60,268 nt of DNA, taken from positions 1-60,268 of the forward strand of contig JAHJMN010000077.1 of the NCBI GenBank assembly GCA_018821305.1. The letters run 5' to 3'. Positions 33,280-42,551 of this stretch are shown here, in pieces (position 1 is the first letter of the stretch; each line of letters begins with the position of its first letter). This stretch comes from Myxococcota bacterium (lineage in GTDB: Bacteria > Myxococcota_A > Polyangia > HGW-17). A program made the translations under genes and the position numbers. The notes beneath the pieces were generated by a model. That model did not search any database and was not told where the DNA came from. It saw only the letters and a program-made list of their open reading frames with translations.

Positions 33280-34312
33280 TCTGAAACTCCATTATTTTGC
33301 GTAAAACTAAATCCTCCGATGCTTCAAGGATTGGATCCGGGGAAACATACGATGGGGAAGAAAACCGTAGGCAGGTGTTTAAATTTTTTTTATCGCTAAT
33401 TGCATGCTGCAGTATTGTGTATGGATCTGGGAGAGCAAGATCTTTAAATAAAGATTCTGGAAAAAAGTTGGAAGGTAAAAAAATATCTTTTCCAGTCAGT
33501 TCCTTTAATATTGAGTGTTCAATTATTAGTCCGATAGCCACTGCTCTCCCGTGAGAAAGTCCAGCAGAAGTTTCTAAAGCATGACCAATAGTATGACCGG
33601 CATTTAAACGCAGTCTATTTCCTTTTTCAAAAGGATCTTCAGAGGTTATTTTTATTTTATAAAGTGCGGATTGAATCAGAATATTTAAATAACTATCATT
33701 AATAGTAACCGGATCATTTTCTCCAGGGTAATTTTGTTTTAAAAAGGCATTTATATTTTTAAGAAGATCTTCGTTTTCAAGTAAACCATGCTTTATGGTT
33801 TCAATAAATCCTTCCATATGTTGAATAGCCGGAAGAGTCTTCAGAAATCCAGGATAGAAAATGATTTTTTCAGGGAAATACCAACTTCCCGCCATGTTTT
33901 TACGATTTGAAAGATTGACAGCATTTTTTCCGCCGATAGATGCATCGCAAACGGCTAAGACAGTGGTTGGGAAAAAAAGTGCTTTGAGTCCACGGTGGTA
34001 CATACTGCAAGCAAGACCGGCGGTATCAAGGACACTTCCACCACCTATGCAGGCAACGGTTGATTTGCGGCTGAGGGACGATTTCATCATTTCTTCGCAT
34101 AAAATTTCAACAACACTGAAATTTTTGTCTTCCTCACCTTTAAGTAAAAAATAATCTTTATTATCGATTAGTTCTTTGTGGAGAAAATATACATTATGAT
34201 CACAAATGACAAAGTCTGAGTTTTTTATACAATCTTTTGTACCGTTATATGAACCTGAAAAAAAAGCTGTATTGTGCTCCTGATGATATTTATTTTGTGA
34301 TATTAGTTTCAT
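33245..34312 (-). CDS. aroB: 3-dehydroquinate synthase
   Basis: 355 residues, typical length. It converts DAHP to 3-dehydroquinate using NAD and a divalent metal. NAD-site motifs GGGSVLDTAG and PTTVLAVCDASIGGKNAVNL are visible, as are metal-binding and catalytic segments ETIKHGLL and NAGHTIGHALE and the following HGRAVAIGL. It starts eight bases after aroF and overlaps aroDE by 35 bases. Confidence 0.95.
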   Translation of the reverse strand: MKLISQNKYHQEHNTAFFSGSYNGTKDCIKNSDFVICDHNVYFLHKELIDNKDYFLLKGEEDKNFSVVEILCEEMMKSSLSRKSTVACIGGGSVLDTAGLACSMYHRGLKALFFPTTVLAVCDASIGGKNAVNLSNRKNMAGSWYFPEKIIFYPGFLKTLPAIQHMEGFIETIKHGLLENEDLLKNINAFLKQNYPGENDPVTINDSYLNILIQSALYKIKITSEDPFEKGNRLRLNAGHTIGHALETSAGLSHGRAVAIGLIIEHSILKELTGKDIFLPSNFFPESLFKDLALPDPYTILQHAISDKKNLNTCLRFSSPSYVSPDPILEASEDLVLRKIMEFQNDLPQWQRKHP

Positions 34313-34320
34313 TGAAAAGT

Positions 34321-35097
34321 TCAGTATATCTGTCTATTGTCGTTGATGAGGTTAAGACGATCTATCAGAGTTTTAAAGTCATTGTGATTAAGGCTCTGAG
34401 CTCCGTCAGACATGGCGTTTTCCGGATCATGATGAACTTCAACCATCAGTCCATCTGCTCCTGCAGCCCGGGAGGCCATAGCCAGAGGAATAACCATATT
34501 TTTTATGCCTGCCGCATGAGACGGATCAACAATTACAGGCCAGGGAGTTAGTTCTCTAACTCGAATGACGGCAGCCAGATCGAGGGTAAACCGACTTGAA
34601 TCTGAAAAAGTCCTGATGCCGCGCTCACACATAATTATCCTGGAATTTCCCTGTCTGTGGATATAATTTGCTGCATTAATCCACTCGGTGACAGTCGAAC
34701 CGAATCCACGTTTGAGTATTACAGGCTTATCTGTGCGTCCAATGGCCTCCAAAAGAGCGTAATTATGCATAGATCTGGCTCCAACCTGTATAATATCAAG
34801 ATGTTGTACCAGAATTTCAAGTTGCGATGTGTCCTGTGCTTCACTGATGGTATGCATATTGAATGAATTGCCAACCCTTGAAAGCATTCTAACACCATCC
34901 GCTGCGAGCCCCTGGAAACTTTCTGGAGCAGTTCGAGCCTTAAAAGTGCCACCACGAAGAAATTTGATGCCCATGGAGTTCAGAAAAGATGCTTCCTTAT
35001 TGATCTGTTCCTCAGATTCAATAGCGCAGGGTCCTGCGATTATATTAAAAACGCGCTCATTATTCAGGGAGTTATATAGATCATCTGAAATTGACAT
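34321..35097 (-). CDS. aroF: DAHP synthase, type I-beta
   Basis: 258 residues. It condenses PEP and erythrose 4-phosphate, the first step of the pathway. Conserved pieces are IAGPCAIES, GIKFLRGGTFKARTAPESFQ, QVGARSMHNYALL, ILKRGFGST, MCERGIRTF, DPSHAAGI and LMVEVHHDPENAMSDGAQS. The length shows only the catalytic barrel: the ferredoxin-like N-terminal regulatory domain is missing, and no mutase is fused to it, so feedback control must come from elsewhere if it exists. The start overlaps the U32 gene end by 17 bases. Confidence 0.95.
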   Translation of the reverse strand: MSISDDLYNSLNNERVFNIIAGPCAIESEEQINKEASFLNSMGIKFLRGGTFKARTAPESFQGLAADGVRMLSRVGNSFNMHTISEAQDTSQLEILVQHLDIIQVGARSMHNYALLEAIGRTDKPVILKRGFGSTVTEWINAANYIHRQGNSRIIMCERGIRTFSDSSRFTLDLAAVIRVRELTPWPVIVDPSHAAGIKNMVIPLAMASRAAGADGLMVEVHHDPENAMSDGAQSLNHNDFKTLIDRLNLINDNRQIY

Positions 35098-36319
35098 TTT
35101 TTACTTCTTTCAGAACAAAGAATTTGTCCCCTGTTCTTACTTTAACATCTGTGGAAGGCCTGATACCATAAAGTCCACCTTTTTTACCGATGTTGATGGA
35201 CTGATTTTCGTTATTTTCGATGGAAACAATTGTTCCTTCGAGAAAACCGGTTGTTGTCCCGGTTATAATAAAATGATCACCAACGGTGACATCAAAAGAA
35301 AAAGCGTTCAGATCAAATACATTTATTCTAGAATAATATTTTTCTATACGACCGACATAAAGCTTTTTAAATTTAGATGCATTGTTTTCAATGGTTGAAA
35401 AATCATCTGAAGTGGGCAGTCCCAGATAAAACCCAGTATGGTAACCTTTGCTGTAAACTTTTTCAATTTCCGACATGAGTGAAGTCTTCATATCAGTTGT
35501 AAAATTTCCCACTTTAACAGCATCAATTGCTTTTCTATAGCAGGATGTAACAGTGTGGACATAATAAGGGTCTCGGTTTCGGCCTTCTATTTTTAGTATA
35601 TCGATACCTGCGTAGATGAGTCTATCAACAATGGGTAGCGTACAAAGATCCTTGGGGCTGAAAATTGTGTGACGATCAAAAGCGATTTGATTGCCCGTTT
35701 CCATATCCGTAGCTAAATATTTTCTTCTACAAGGCTGAAGGCATTCACCACGATTTCCGCTTTTTTCATATAAATGCTCAGAGAAAAAACATCTTCCACT
35801 TATGGCTACGCACATTGCACCATGGGCAAAACATTCAATATTAAGGGAACTACCTCGATCAATCAGACCATTTTTTATGGTTGTGATATTTTCAAGACTT
35901 AACTCTCTTGCAAAAACAATTGTTTTGGCTCCCAGGGCCTCCCACATAAGTGCACTTTCCAGATTAGTGCATCCTGCCTGAGTGGAAACTGTTAAGGAAA
36001 GATCAAAATCTCGAATCATTTTAACAACTGAAAGATCCCATGCGATGATGTTATGGATTCCAGAGGAAACTGCTGTCTCCAGTATGCGTTTAATCCGGAT
36101 CTCTTCACCGGGAAAGACTATTGTGTTCAGTGTCAGAAAGGGAATAACAGAATATTCTGAACAAATCCTGGAAATCAGATCAAGTTCAGAAAGCTCGAAA
36201 TTTCGGGCTGAAGCACGCATGTTCATTCCGCTTACACCAAAATAGACTGCATCGGCACCAGCTTTTATTGCTGCCATAAGAGTTTCCCGATTTCCGCAGG
36301 GAGATAATAAACGAGTCAA
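35081..36319 (-). CDS. U32-family protein (TrhP/RlhA-type RNA hydroxylase), head of shikimate operon
   Basis: About 412 residues. The barrel begins LLSPCGNRETLMAAIKAGAD followed by AVYFG, and has the family's cysteines in CFAHGAMCVAISGRCFFS and GECLQPCRRKY, then ILKIEGRNRDPYYV. This fits the U32 peptidase-like family whose E. coli members TrhP and RlhA perform 5-hydroxylation of tRNA U34 and 23S rRNA C2501. These reactions are known to need prephenate and iron-sulfur-type cysteines. Here it heads the operon that makes prephenate. The start is TTG at 36319 (GGAGG six to seven bases before it); the TTG at 36325 is too close. The end overlaps aroF by 17 bases. Confidence 0.85.
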   Translation of the reverse strand: MTRLLSPCGNRETLMAAIKAGADAVYFGVSGMNMRASARNFELSELDLISRICSEYSVIPFLTLNTIVFPGEEIRIKRILETAVSSGIHNIIAWDLSVVKMIRDFDLSLTVSTQAGCTNLESALMWEALGAKTIVFARELSLENITTIKNGLIDRGSSLNIECFAHGAMCVAISGRCFFSEHLYEKSGNRGECLQPCRRKYLATDMETGNQIAFDRHTIFSPKDLCTLPIVDRLIYAGIDILKIEGRNRDPYYVHTVTSCYRKAIDAVKVGNFTTDMKTSLMSEIEKVYSKGYHTGFYLGLPTSDDFSTIENNASKFKKLYVGRIEKYYSRINVFDLNAFSFDVTVGDHFIITGTTTGFLEGTIVSIENNENQSINIGKKGGLYGIRPSTDVKVRTGDKFFVLKEVKNVNFR

Positions 36320-36327
36320 AAACAATC

Positions 36328-36354
36328 CTCCCTTTTCTGTCCAGAGACAGGGAG
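36328..36354 (-). promoter_or_regulatory. hairpin covering the ribosome binding site of the shikimate operon
   Basis: On the minus strand CTCC pairs with GGAG (36351-36354 with 36328-36331) outside a perfect CTGTC/GACAG stem (36337-36341, 36346-36350), with a 4-base loop and a bulge. GGAGG is the Shine-Dalgarno of the first gene, so the fold would hide it. Function as translational control is inference. Confidence 0.45.
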
Positions 36355-36475
36355 TAAAAGTGCATCAGGTATGCTTTCTAAAGGAAACAGTGGGTTTTTC
36401 AAGAAAAAAGATTTTTTTTTGCAACCGCATTAAAAAACTACGGATAACAAATTACAAAAAAGGAGGGATCAGACA

Positions 36476-36931
36476 ATGATTCTTAAAGTAAAAAAACATT
36501 TAAAAAATAATAAGACACAGTGCAGGACATTTTCTTCAAGGCATCAGGATATCTGTTTTGATTTCCGGGATATACCAGATATGAGCGATATTGATTTTTC
36601 AACGTCCTGGAATCTTAAACGCCTTCTTGAATGGGAAAGAACAAGAATATGGACCGCAAGACGTAATATTGAAAACATGTCAACAGAGCTTTCGATGTAC
36701 TTATTCGGGGGAATTGAAAATGGTATTGAGTTTGGAGAAATGACAGACGTTTTGTTATTTATAGAAAGAAGCTGGGTTGTGTTACTATATGATCGGATAT
36801 GGGGGAATATGATCAGAAAGGCGGGAATTGATGAAAAAGTACTCGAAAGAGGATCTTTGCTCTGCCAGAGAGTTATTGAAGAGACAATAAAAGAACGAAA
36901 GAAAATGACATCAACTTCAATTTACTGGTAA
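36476..36931 (+). CDS. hypothetical protein
   Basis: 151 residues, cytoplasmic, no recognised domain. It is rich in Arg, Glu, Ile and Trp and mostly helical after residue 40 (WNLKRLLEWERTRIWTARRN). An excellent AAAGGAGGG lies nine bases before the ATG, which supports real translation. It diverges from the shikimate operon, sharing a 150-base promoter region, and precedes the HAD phosphatase gene on the same strand. Confidence 0.65.
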   Translation: MILKVKKHLKNNKTQCRTFSSRHQDICFDFRDIPDMSDIDFSTSWNLKRLLEWERTRIWTARRNIENMSTELSMYLFGGIENGIEFGEMTDVLLFIERSWVVLLYDRIWGNMIRKAGIDEKVLERGSLLCQRVIEETIKERKKMTSTSIYW

Positions 36932-37094
36932 AAGTTATGGATCTACTATCTTGCGCTTTGCTGTAATATCCATAATTCTGGGCCGAAAACGATATAGACA
37001 AAAAACCTGGTTTCTGGCACAACTGCCACTTTGGATTCAATTTCTAACAAATATCGAATTGAGTCAAACCCGGTTTTCGGGGGAAGGTGGAGAT

Positions 37095-37940
37095 ATGGCG
37101 GTTGATAAATTTATCGTTGCATTTGATGTGGATGGAACCGTTGTAATCGGCAATGAATCCGTAGATCGTGAATTGATAGAGTTAATTCAACTAGTTAAAA
37201 GCATGGGACATATTGTAACCCTGATAACAGGCAGGTTACCTTCGGGAATGGTTCTTCAGGCGGAGGAAATGGATATTTCAAAAAATGTACTTTGTGCCGG
37301 AGGTGATGGAGGGAGCCTTTACCGCTGGATGGGAAATAAATTTGTAAAGCAAGATGTTAAAACGATGAGTTGTGACAAATTATCAGAAATAATGATGGAA
37401 TTTGAACCTCCAGGAATTGTTTTAAAATCGGATTCCCTTGAAACAGTCGGTAGAGGTCCAGCTTTGCTTACGCATCTGGCAAGAATCACTTCGCCGAATA
37501 TTTCGGATTTGATCAGTTGGCGGGAAGTTGATTTTACACAGGATATAACAGGCCTTCGCTTTTTACTCCCATCAGGAAAGCATGGAGCGTTTATTAAAAC
37601 ACTTGAAGATTACACCGAAAATCAAGTTGAGTTTTACAGAGGAGAAGACTTTGATAATTCCCTTACTGGTATAAGTATAAAAAAACCTGGCACGAGTAAA
37701 GGTACTGCCATGATTGAGATAGCAAGGGATGCTGGAATAGATCCTGAAATGCTATTTGCAGCTGGAGATTGGGTAAATGATATCCCCATGCTCAAAGTAG
37801 CAAAATATTCATATTGCCCTTCCGATTCATCATCAAGAGTAAGAGAAAGCGCAAAAACAGTGGTTGGTATGACATCAAAACAAAACTGGGCGTGTGAAGC
37901 TCTTCGACATTTTTGTAGAGAAGTTCTTGGTGTTTTATAA
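37095..37940 (+). CDS. HAD-superfamily hydrolase, Cof/HAD-IIB type
   Basis: About 281 residues, a cytoplasmic phosphatase. Motif I is AFDVDGTV (near 8-15), motif II TLITGR, and motifs III/IV are the GTSKGTAM lysine and FAAGDWVNDIPML. The long C2-type cap between motifs II and III fits the HAD-IIB (Cof) group, which acts on sugar phosphates, FMN or PLP. GGTGGAG precedes the chosen ATG. A longer in-frame start at 36951 would add 48 residues unlike any HAD protein and is rejected. Confidence 0.85.
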   Translation: MAVDKFIVAFDVDGTVVIGNESVDRELIELIQLVKSMGHIVTLITGRLPSGMVLQAEEMDISKNVLCAGGDGGSLYRWMGNKFVKQDVKTMSCDKLSEIMMEFEPPGIVLKSDSLETVGRGPALLTHLARITSPNISDLISWREVDFTQDITGLRFLLPSGKHGAFIKTLEDYTENQVEFYRGEDFDNSLTGISIKKPGTSKGTAMIEIARDAGIDPEMLFAAGDWVNDIPMLKVAKYSYCPSDSSSRVRESAKTVVGMTSKQNWACEALRHFCREVLGVL

Positions 37941-37991
37941 AGAGTGGTCCATATCCCGGATAAAAATGTGCAGTAGAATAGAGAAAAGTGA

Positions 37992-38801
37992 CTAAAGAGA
38001 GCAAATATAAACCTGAGAGGTAGAAAACATATCAAGAGCACTTCCGTCAAAACCGCCAAGGACAGAATCCAGTATAAATCCGTGCCGCTTAAGAATGTAC
38101 GACATTTCCTGTGGGTAATAAAATCTATGGGCTAATCGCATCGTATAGTCGGGACCATCACCTTCATTTACTGGTTCATGGTAAATATAAACGTATGAAA
38201 TCTGCTCTTCAGCATCATAATAATGGTTCGTAGTATAATAATACCAGCACCCATGAAGGGGATGTTTGAATCTGGTTCTAGACCACCTTTTTTCGGGATC
38301 TCTTAAAAACCATCTGAAGTCGGGATTAAGTATATCAAAAATAAAAGTTCCCTCTGTCCCCAAATTTCTTTTAATGTTGTCTAAAAAAAGATCCATATCT
38401 TCAAATGTATAAATGTGCATCATTGTATTGAAAGCACTGACAATCAGATTGTATTTATTTCCATCGCTCCAGGAAATCATATCTCCTTGTTCAAGAGACC
38501 ATAAATTAGCATATTTTTTGCCCGCCCTTATCAACTTTTTTTCAGCGGTTTTCAGCATGTCTTCACTGAGGTCGATACCCTTTACCTGAATACCTTTCTT
38601 AATCCAGTCAAGCATGAGTCGACCACTACCGCATCCTATTTCAAGAATAGGCCCCCCAAGAGAAAGAGCCATATTTGAATAGAATTTCTTATCTGGAGCA
38701 TACTTTTTAAAATCAAAATCATACATTGTAGGATTTTGATAATACTCTACGGAGCCTCTGTTCAATTCAAACGGTTCAGCGGCGGTCATTTTTTTTTGCA
38801 T
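37992..38801 (-). CDS. class I SAM-dependent methyltransferase
   Basis: 269 residues. The SAM-binding motif I is PILEIGCGSGRLML (about 51-64), with the acidic ribose contact in VKGIDLSEDML and motif II QGDMISW. The C-terminal half carries many Tyr/His residues (YYYTTNHYYDAEEQ) and probably forms the acceptor pocket. The substrate is unknown. AGGAG precedes the ATG by seven bases. Its start overlaps the end of the nucleotidyltransferase gene by 26 bases, so it is the last gene of that operon. Confidence 0.8.
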   Translation of the reverse strand: MQKKMTAAEPFELNRGSVEYYQNPTMYDFDFKKYAPDKKFYSNMALSLGGPILEIGCGSGRLMLDWIKKGIQVKGIDLSEDMLKTAEKKLIRAGKKYANLWSLEQGDMISWSDGNKYNLIVSAFNTMMHIYTFEDMDLFLDNIKRNLGTEGTFIFDILNPDFRWFLRDPEKRWSRTRFKHPLHGCWYYYTTNHYYDAEEQISYVYIYHEPVNEGDGPDYTMRLAHRFYYPQEMSYILKRHGFILDSVLGGFDGSALDMFSTSQVYICSL

Positions 38802-39963
38802 GTCTTCTCCTGGAGGAAACTTTTCCGGAATTTTTTACATCCAGTTTATTATCCAAAATTTGAATGGAAAAACCTCTTGATTTCCATACCAAGTTCCAGA
38901 AAAACTCTGCCTGTGGAAAAAGTTGGCGACCCCTGGTTCGAGGTAATATTTTTCGTTCAAGGCCTGGATGGCCAATTTGAGCAAAAATCTGAAGAATCTG
39001 ATGGATCTCATCACGGATTTTTCTGGAAAAGCCATATTTTTCAAGCATAGTGTTGAGATTATTTCGAAAAACAGAAGTAACTATATTGCCTTTAAAATAT
39101 CTTTCTTCGAATAATTCCTGATAAGTACCCTGAAAGATAAGAAGAGCTGAAATTCCAGGTTGGAGAAGTGGATGGTTGATTGCAGTATCAATAAGTCCGA
39201 AAGTCTCCTTCATTATGGAATATCCTGGTTCAGTTGCCATCCATTCATCAATTTCGGGAAGTACGACTTTCATCATGCCGCTTTGTATAAAAAGAGGAAA
39301 AATATCAGTTGCATATCCACTAAGGATTGTTTTCCATATTTCGTCCAATACTCTTCTGGGAGAAGATTCAAGAATTTTTTCCCTATGATGAACCATGTTA
39401 TACCAGGTTTCATCTTCAATCCTGAAATCCAATTTTCCTGCAAATCTTATTGCTCTTATAATTCGAACTGGATCTTCCTGAAATCTAATGTCAGGGTTTC
39501 CAATAGTTCGAATGGATCTTAAATCAATATCTTTAAGACCGTCAACGTAATCGATAATCTTATCTGAAACAGGATCATAAAAAAGCCCATTTACAGTGAA
39601 ATCGCGTCGAAGAGCATCTTCCTGAGCAGTTCCAAAATTATTATCAGAAGTGATCAAAAGATCATCAGAATCAATTTGTTGTGGATTAGAACGAAATGTT
39701 GATGTTTCTATGATTTTGTTATTATTGAAAAAAACATGGACCAGTTTAAAGCGTCGACCAATAACTCTAGAATTGCGGAAAATTCTGCGAATTTCTCGTG
39801 GTGTAGCATTTGTTGCAATGTCGAAATCCTTGGGAGTTCTATTTATCAGAAGATCCCTTACACTACCACCAACAATAAATGCACTGAAACCGGCATTTTG
39901 AAGTTTTTTGACAATAAAAAAAGCGTCCCTGTCAATGTTTCCGGGACACAAAAATTCTCTCAT
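38776..39963 (-). CDS. pcnB: tRNA nucleotidyltransferase / poly(A) polymerase
   Basis: 395 residues, class II nucleotidyltransferase. The head domain has FIVGGSVRDLLINRTPKDFD with the catalytic DFDI, then RRIFRNSRVIGRRFKLVHV and RDFTVNGLFYDP. The neck with IRFAGKLDFRIED and the lack of an HD domain fit the PcnB/Cca family. Poly(A) addition and CCA addition cannot be told apart by eye; the R/K-rich C-terminus (GKVSSRRRHAKKNDRR) recalls PcnB. It starts four bases after lon on the same strand. Confidence 0.85.
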   Translation of the reverse strand: MREFLCPGNIDRDAFFIVKKLQNAGFSAFIVGGSVRDLLINRTPKDFDIATNATPREIRRIFRNSRVIGRRFKLVHVFFNNNKIIETSTFRSNPQQIDSDDLLITSDNNFGTAQEDALRRDFTVNGLFYDPVSDKIIDYVDGLKDIDLRSIRTIGNPDIRFQEDPVRIIRAIRFAGKLDFRIEDETWYNMVHHREKILESSPRRVLDEIWKTILSGYATDIFPLFIQSGMMKVVLPEIDEWMATEPGYSIMKETFGLIDTAINHPLLQPGISALLIFQGTYQELFEERYFKGNIVTSVFRNNLNTMLEKYGFSRKIRDEIHQILQIFAQIGHPGLERKILPRTRGRQLFPQAEFFWNLVWKSRGFSIQILDNKLDVKNSGKVSSRRRHAKKNDRR

Positions 39964-39967
39964 TTTA

Positions 39968-42325
39968 TTAACTGCCGAATGGTGAATTTCCTTGCCAGTC
40001 GAGGGCTTTATTTAAAACTCCGGTAACATGAGATACCCGGATAATTTCCATAGCCCTTAGTATTCTGCCAGGAACATCAGTCAAATCCGAAAAATTTTCT
40101 TCCGGTATAATGACCCGTTTCATACCGCTCCTGTGAGCGGCAATTATTTTTTCTTTGAGGCCACCAATTTTTAGGACACGGCCTCGAAGAGTAACTTCTC
40201 CTGTCATTGCAGTATCAGAGAAAACAGGTATTTTCAACAGGCTGCTTAATACCGCAGTAACAATTGTGATTCCCGCTGAAGGCCCATCCTTTGGAATAGC
40301 ACCTTCAGGAAAGTGAATATGTATATCAATTGAATCAAAAAATTCAATATTCAATTGTAATTTTTCCATCTGGGAGCGAATCCATGATATTCCCGTTTGC
40401 GCACTTTCCTGCATTACTTCGCCAAGTTTGCCTGTGAGAACAACGCGACCTTTCCCAGGAATAACCGCTGCTTCAGCAGAAAGAAGGTCTCCTCCGGAGG
40501 ACGTTACAGCAAGACCGTTTACGACACCGATTGGATTATCAACTTCTCCCCTGCCAAAAGAATACTTGTGAGGACCAAGCCATTTTTCAATTATCTGTGA
40601 AGAGATCCTGATATTTGTTCCTGGGTTTTTACCGGAGACGATTTCAAGGGCAATTTTTCGTAAACAAGCGCTTATTTGTCGTTCAAGTGAACGTACACCA
40701 GCTTCCCTGGTATAATGGTGAATAATTGTTTTTAAAGCAGGCTCTAAAAAACTTATTTGATAGGTATCCAGTCCATGTTTAGTAATTTGCCGGGGAATCA
40801 GATGTTTTTCAGAAATAGCAAGTTTGTCCCACTCGGTATAGGCGTCCAGTTCAATTATTTCCATTCGATCTCTCAAGGCCCAGGGGATGGTATCCAGAGA
40901 GTTAGCAGTGGCAATGAACATGACAGATGAAAGGTCATAATCTATATCGAGATAATGATCCACAAAAGTGTGATTTTGTTCCGGATCCAGTACTTCAAGC
41001 ATGGCAGAAGCAGGATCTCCTTTAATATCCGAAGACATTTTATCTATTTCATCCAGAAGAATTACTGGATTGCAGGTTTTCGCTCTTCGCATGGCCTGTA
41101 TAATTTTTCCTGGCATTGAGCCGACGTAAGTTCTACGATGTCCTCTGATTTCTGACTCATCTTTAACACCGCCGAGGCTGATTCGCACAAAAGAGCGGTT
41201 ACAGGCATTTGCAAGGGCTGTTGCGAGTGAAGTTTTACCTACTCCCGGTGGTCCAGCGAGACACAGAATCTGGCCGGAATTAGAGTGAGTGAGGGAGGCT
41301 ACGGCAAGATGTTCAAGAATTCTTTGTTTAGGTTTTTTCATCCCATAATGACCGGAATCCAGTATTTCTTCAGCTGTATCTATCTTAAAAACGTCAGGGG
41401 AATATTCTCCCCAGGGAATTGAAATAATCCAGTCGATATAGGATCTGGCGACAGTTGCCTCGGCTGACATGGGAGCCATCTGTTTTAGGCGTTTCAGTTC
41501 TCTGAGGGTTTTATCTCTGGCTTCTTCAGATAGATTTAAAGAAAGTATCTTTTCCTCAAGTTCTTTATTTTCAGACGAAAAATCATCTTCAGAATTGTTA
41601 TCAGTATGAAAGTGGGTTTCGGCGTTTTTTATGGGGATATCAATAGTTTTGGGAGGTTTATAATTTCTTGATTTGTTACGAAGATTCCTCTCATCTTCCA
41701 TAATGCGAAGTTCTTCTTCCAGGAGATTTTTTACTGAATTGAATCGTTTAAGAGTATCTGTTTCTTCAATTAATTGAAGGTTTGCTTTAACTGATATTTT
41801 GCCTGAAATAGTTCCAGCAGCAAGATCAATTAACTGAGAAACATCTTTGATTTGCTGAAAGGTAGCGATCATTTCCTGTGGTAGATTTCCAGAAAAAATT
41901 ACATATCGTTCAAAAAGATTTCGAAAATTATTTAATTCATCATCGGAAATTTCAGGACTTGTAGCATTCAATAACTCGTATCTGACTTTTATACATGGTT
42001 CTTCCGTAACCGTTTCAAGAATCCTCACGCGCTCCATGCCAGATACAAGAGATTTGCAAGTCCCGTTTTTTAACCTGAAAAGCTGCAGAATATTACAAAG
42101 GACACCACATGGATAAATATCTCTAAGGCCTGGATTTTCCACAGTATCATCAAGTTGAGTGGATAAAATAATAAAACCACCCTCTTTTTGTGAAATCTCT
42201 GCTGCTGAAATTGATTTCCTCCGACCTATATAAAGTGGCAAAGCCATAAGAGGAAAAATAGTTTTGTTTCGCAGAGGTAATAAAGGGACTATTTCCGGTA
42301 CAGGTTCTTTAAGGAGTGTTTTCAT
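39968..42325 (-). CDS. lon: ATP-dependent protease Lon
   Basis: 785 residues, the usual LonA length. The N-terminal LON domain begins about residue 12. The AAA+ module has Walker [10 protein letters not shown] and Walker [10 protein letters not shown]. The Ser-Lys dyad is complete: Ser683 in KDGPSAG and Lys724 in GGLKEK. It degrades damaged and regulatory proteins in the cytoplasm. It heads the lon-pcnB-methyltransferase unit. The gap to clpX is filled by repeat pieces. Confidence 0.97.
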   Translation of the reverse strand: MKTLLKEPVPEIVPLLPLRNKTIFPLMALPLYIGRRKSISAAEISQKEGGFIILSTQLDDTVENPGLRDIYPCGVLCNILQLFRLKNGTCKSLVSGMERVRILETVTEEPCIKVRYELLNATSPEISDDELNNFRNLFERYVIFSGNLPQEMIATFQQIKDVSQLIDLAAGTISGKISVKANLQLIEETDTLKRFNSVKNLLEEELRIMEDERNLRNKSRNYKPPKTIDIPIKNAETHFHTDNNSEDDFSSENKELEEKILSLNLSEEARDKTLRELKRLKQMAPMSAEATVARSYIDWIISIPWGEYSPDVFKIDTAEEILDSGHYGMKKPKQRILEHLAVASLTHSNSGQILCLAGPPGVGKTSLATALANACNRSFVRISLGGVKDESEIRGHRRTYVGSMPGKIIQAMRRAKTCNPVILLDEIDKMSSDIKGDPASAMLEVLDPEQNHTFVDHYLDIDYDLSSVMFIATANSLDTIPWALRDRMEIIELDAYTEWDKLAISEKHLIPRQITKHGLDTYQISFLEPALKTIIHHYTREAGVRSLERQISACLRKIALEIVSGKNPGTNIRISSQIIEKWLGPHKYSFGRGEVDNPIGVVNGLAVTSSGGDLLSAEAAVIPGKGRVVLTGKLGEVMQESAQTGISWIRSQMEKLQLNIEFFDSIDIHIHFPEGAIPKDGPSAGITIVTAVLSSLLKIPVFSDTAMTGEVTLRGRVLKIGGLKEKIIAAHRSGMKRVIIPEENFSDLTDVPGRILRAMEIIRVSHVTGVLNKALDWQGNSPFGS

Positions 42326-42355
42326 AAAGGTATCTCAGATTATACAAAGTAGTTA

Positions 42356-42536
42356 ATTCGTTTGTGTCCTGTAATTCGCTTCGGGGCGAAATACAGGTCG
42401 AATTATACAACAAAAGTTTTTATAGAGAAATTTTCAGACCGCTTTAAAACAAAAAAGTAGGATTATAATAAATTTCGTTAAGAATATAATTAGTTAGTTC
42501 ATGTCCTGAAAAAATTGAATTTTAAGACACGAACGA
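42356..42536. repeat. degenerate family A and B pieces between clpX and lon
   Basis: GTGTCCTGTAATTCGCTTCG at 42364 onward with GAAATACAGG, and TTAGTTCATGTCCTG to AAGACACGAAC near 42494-42534, are family A ends. CAGACCGCTTTAAAACAAA at about 42446 is a family B end. None is complete. Confidence 0.6.
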
Positions 42537-42551
42537 ATTATATGAGATGAT

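Noticed and set aside
36951-37094. Longer N-terminus of the HAD protein
   Set aside because: The added residues match nothing in the family, while a good ribosome site precedes the inner ATG.
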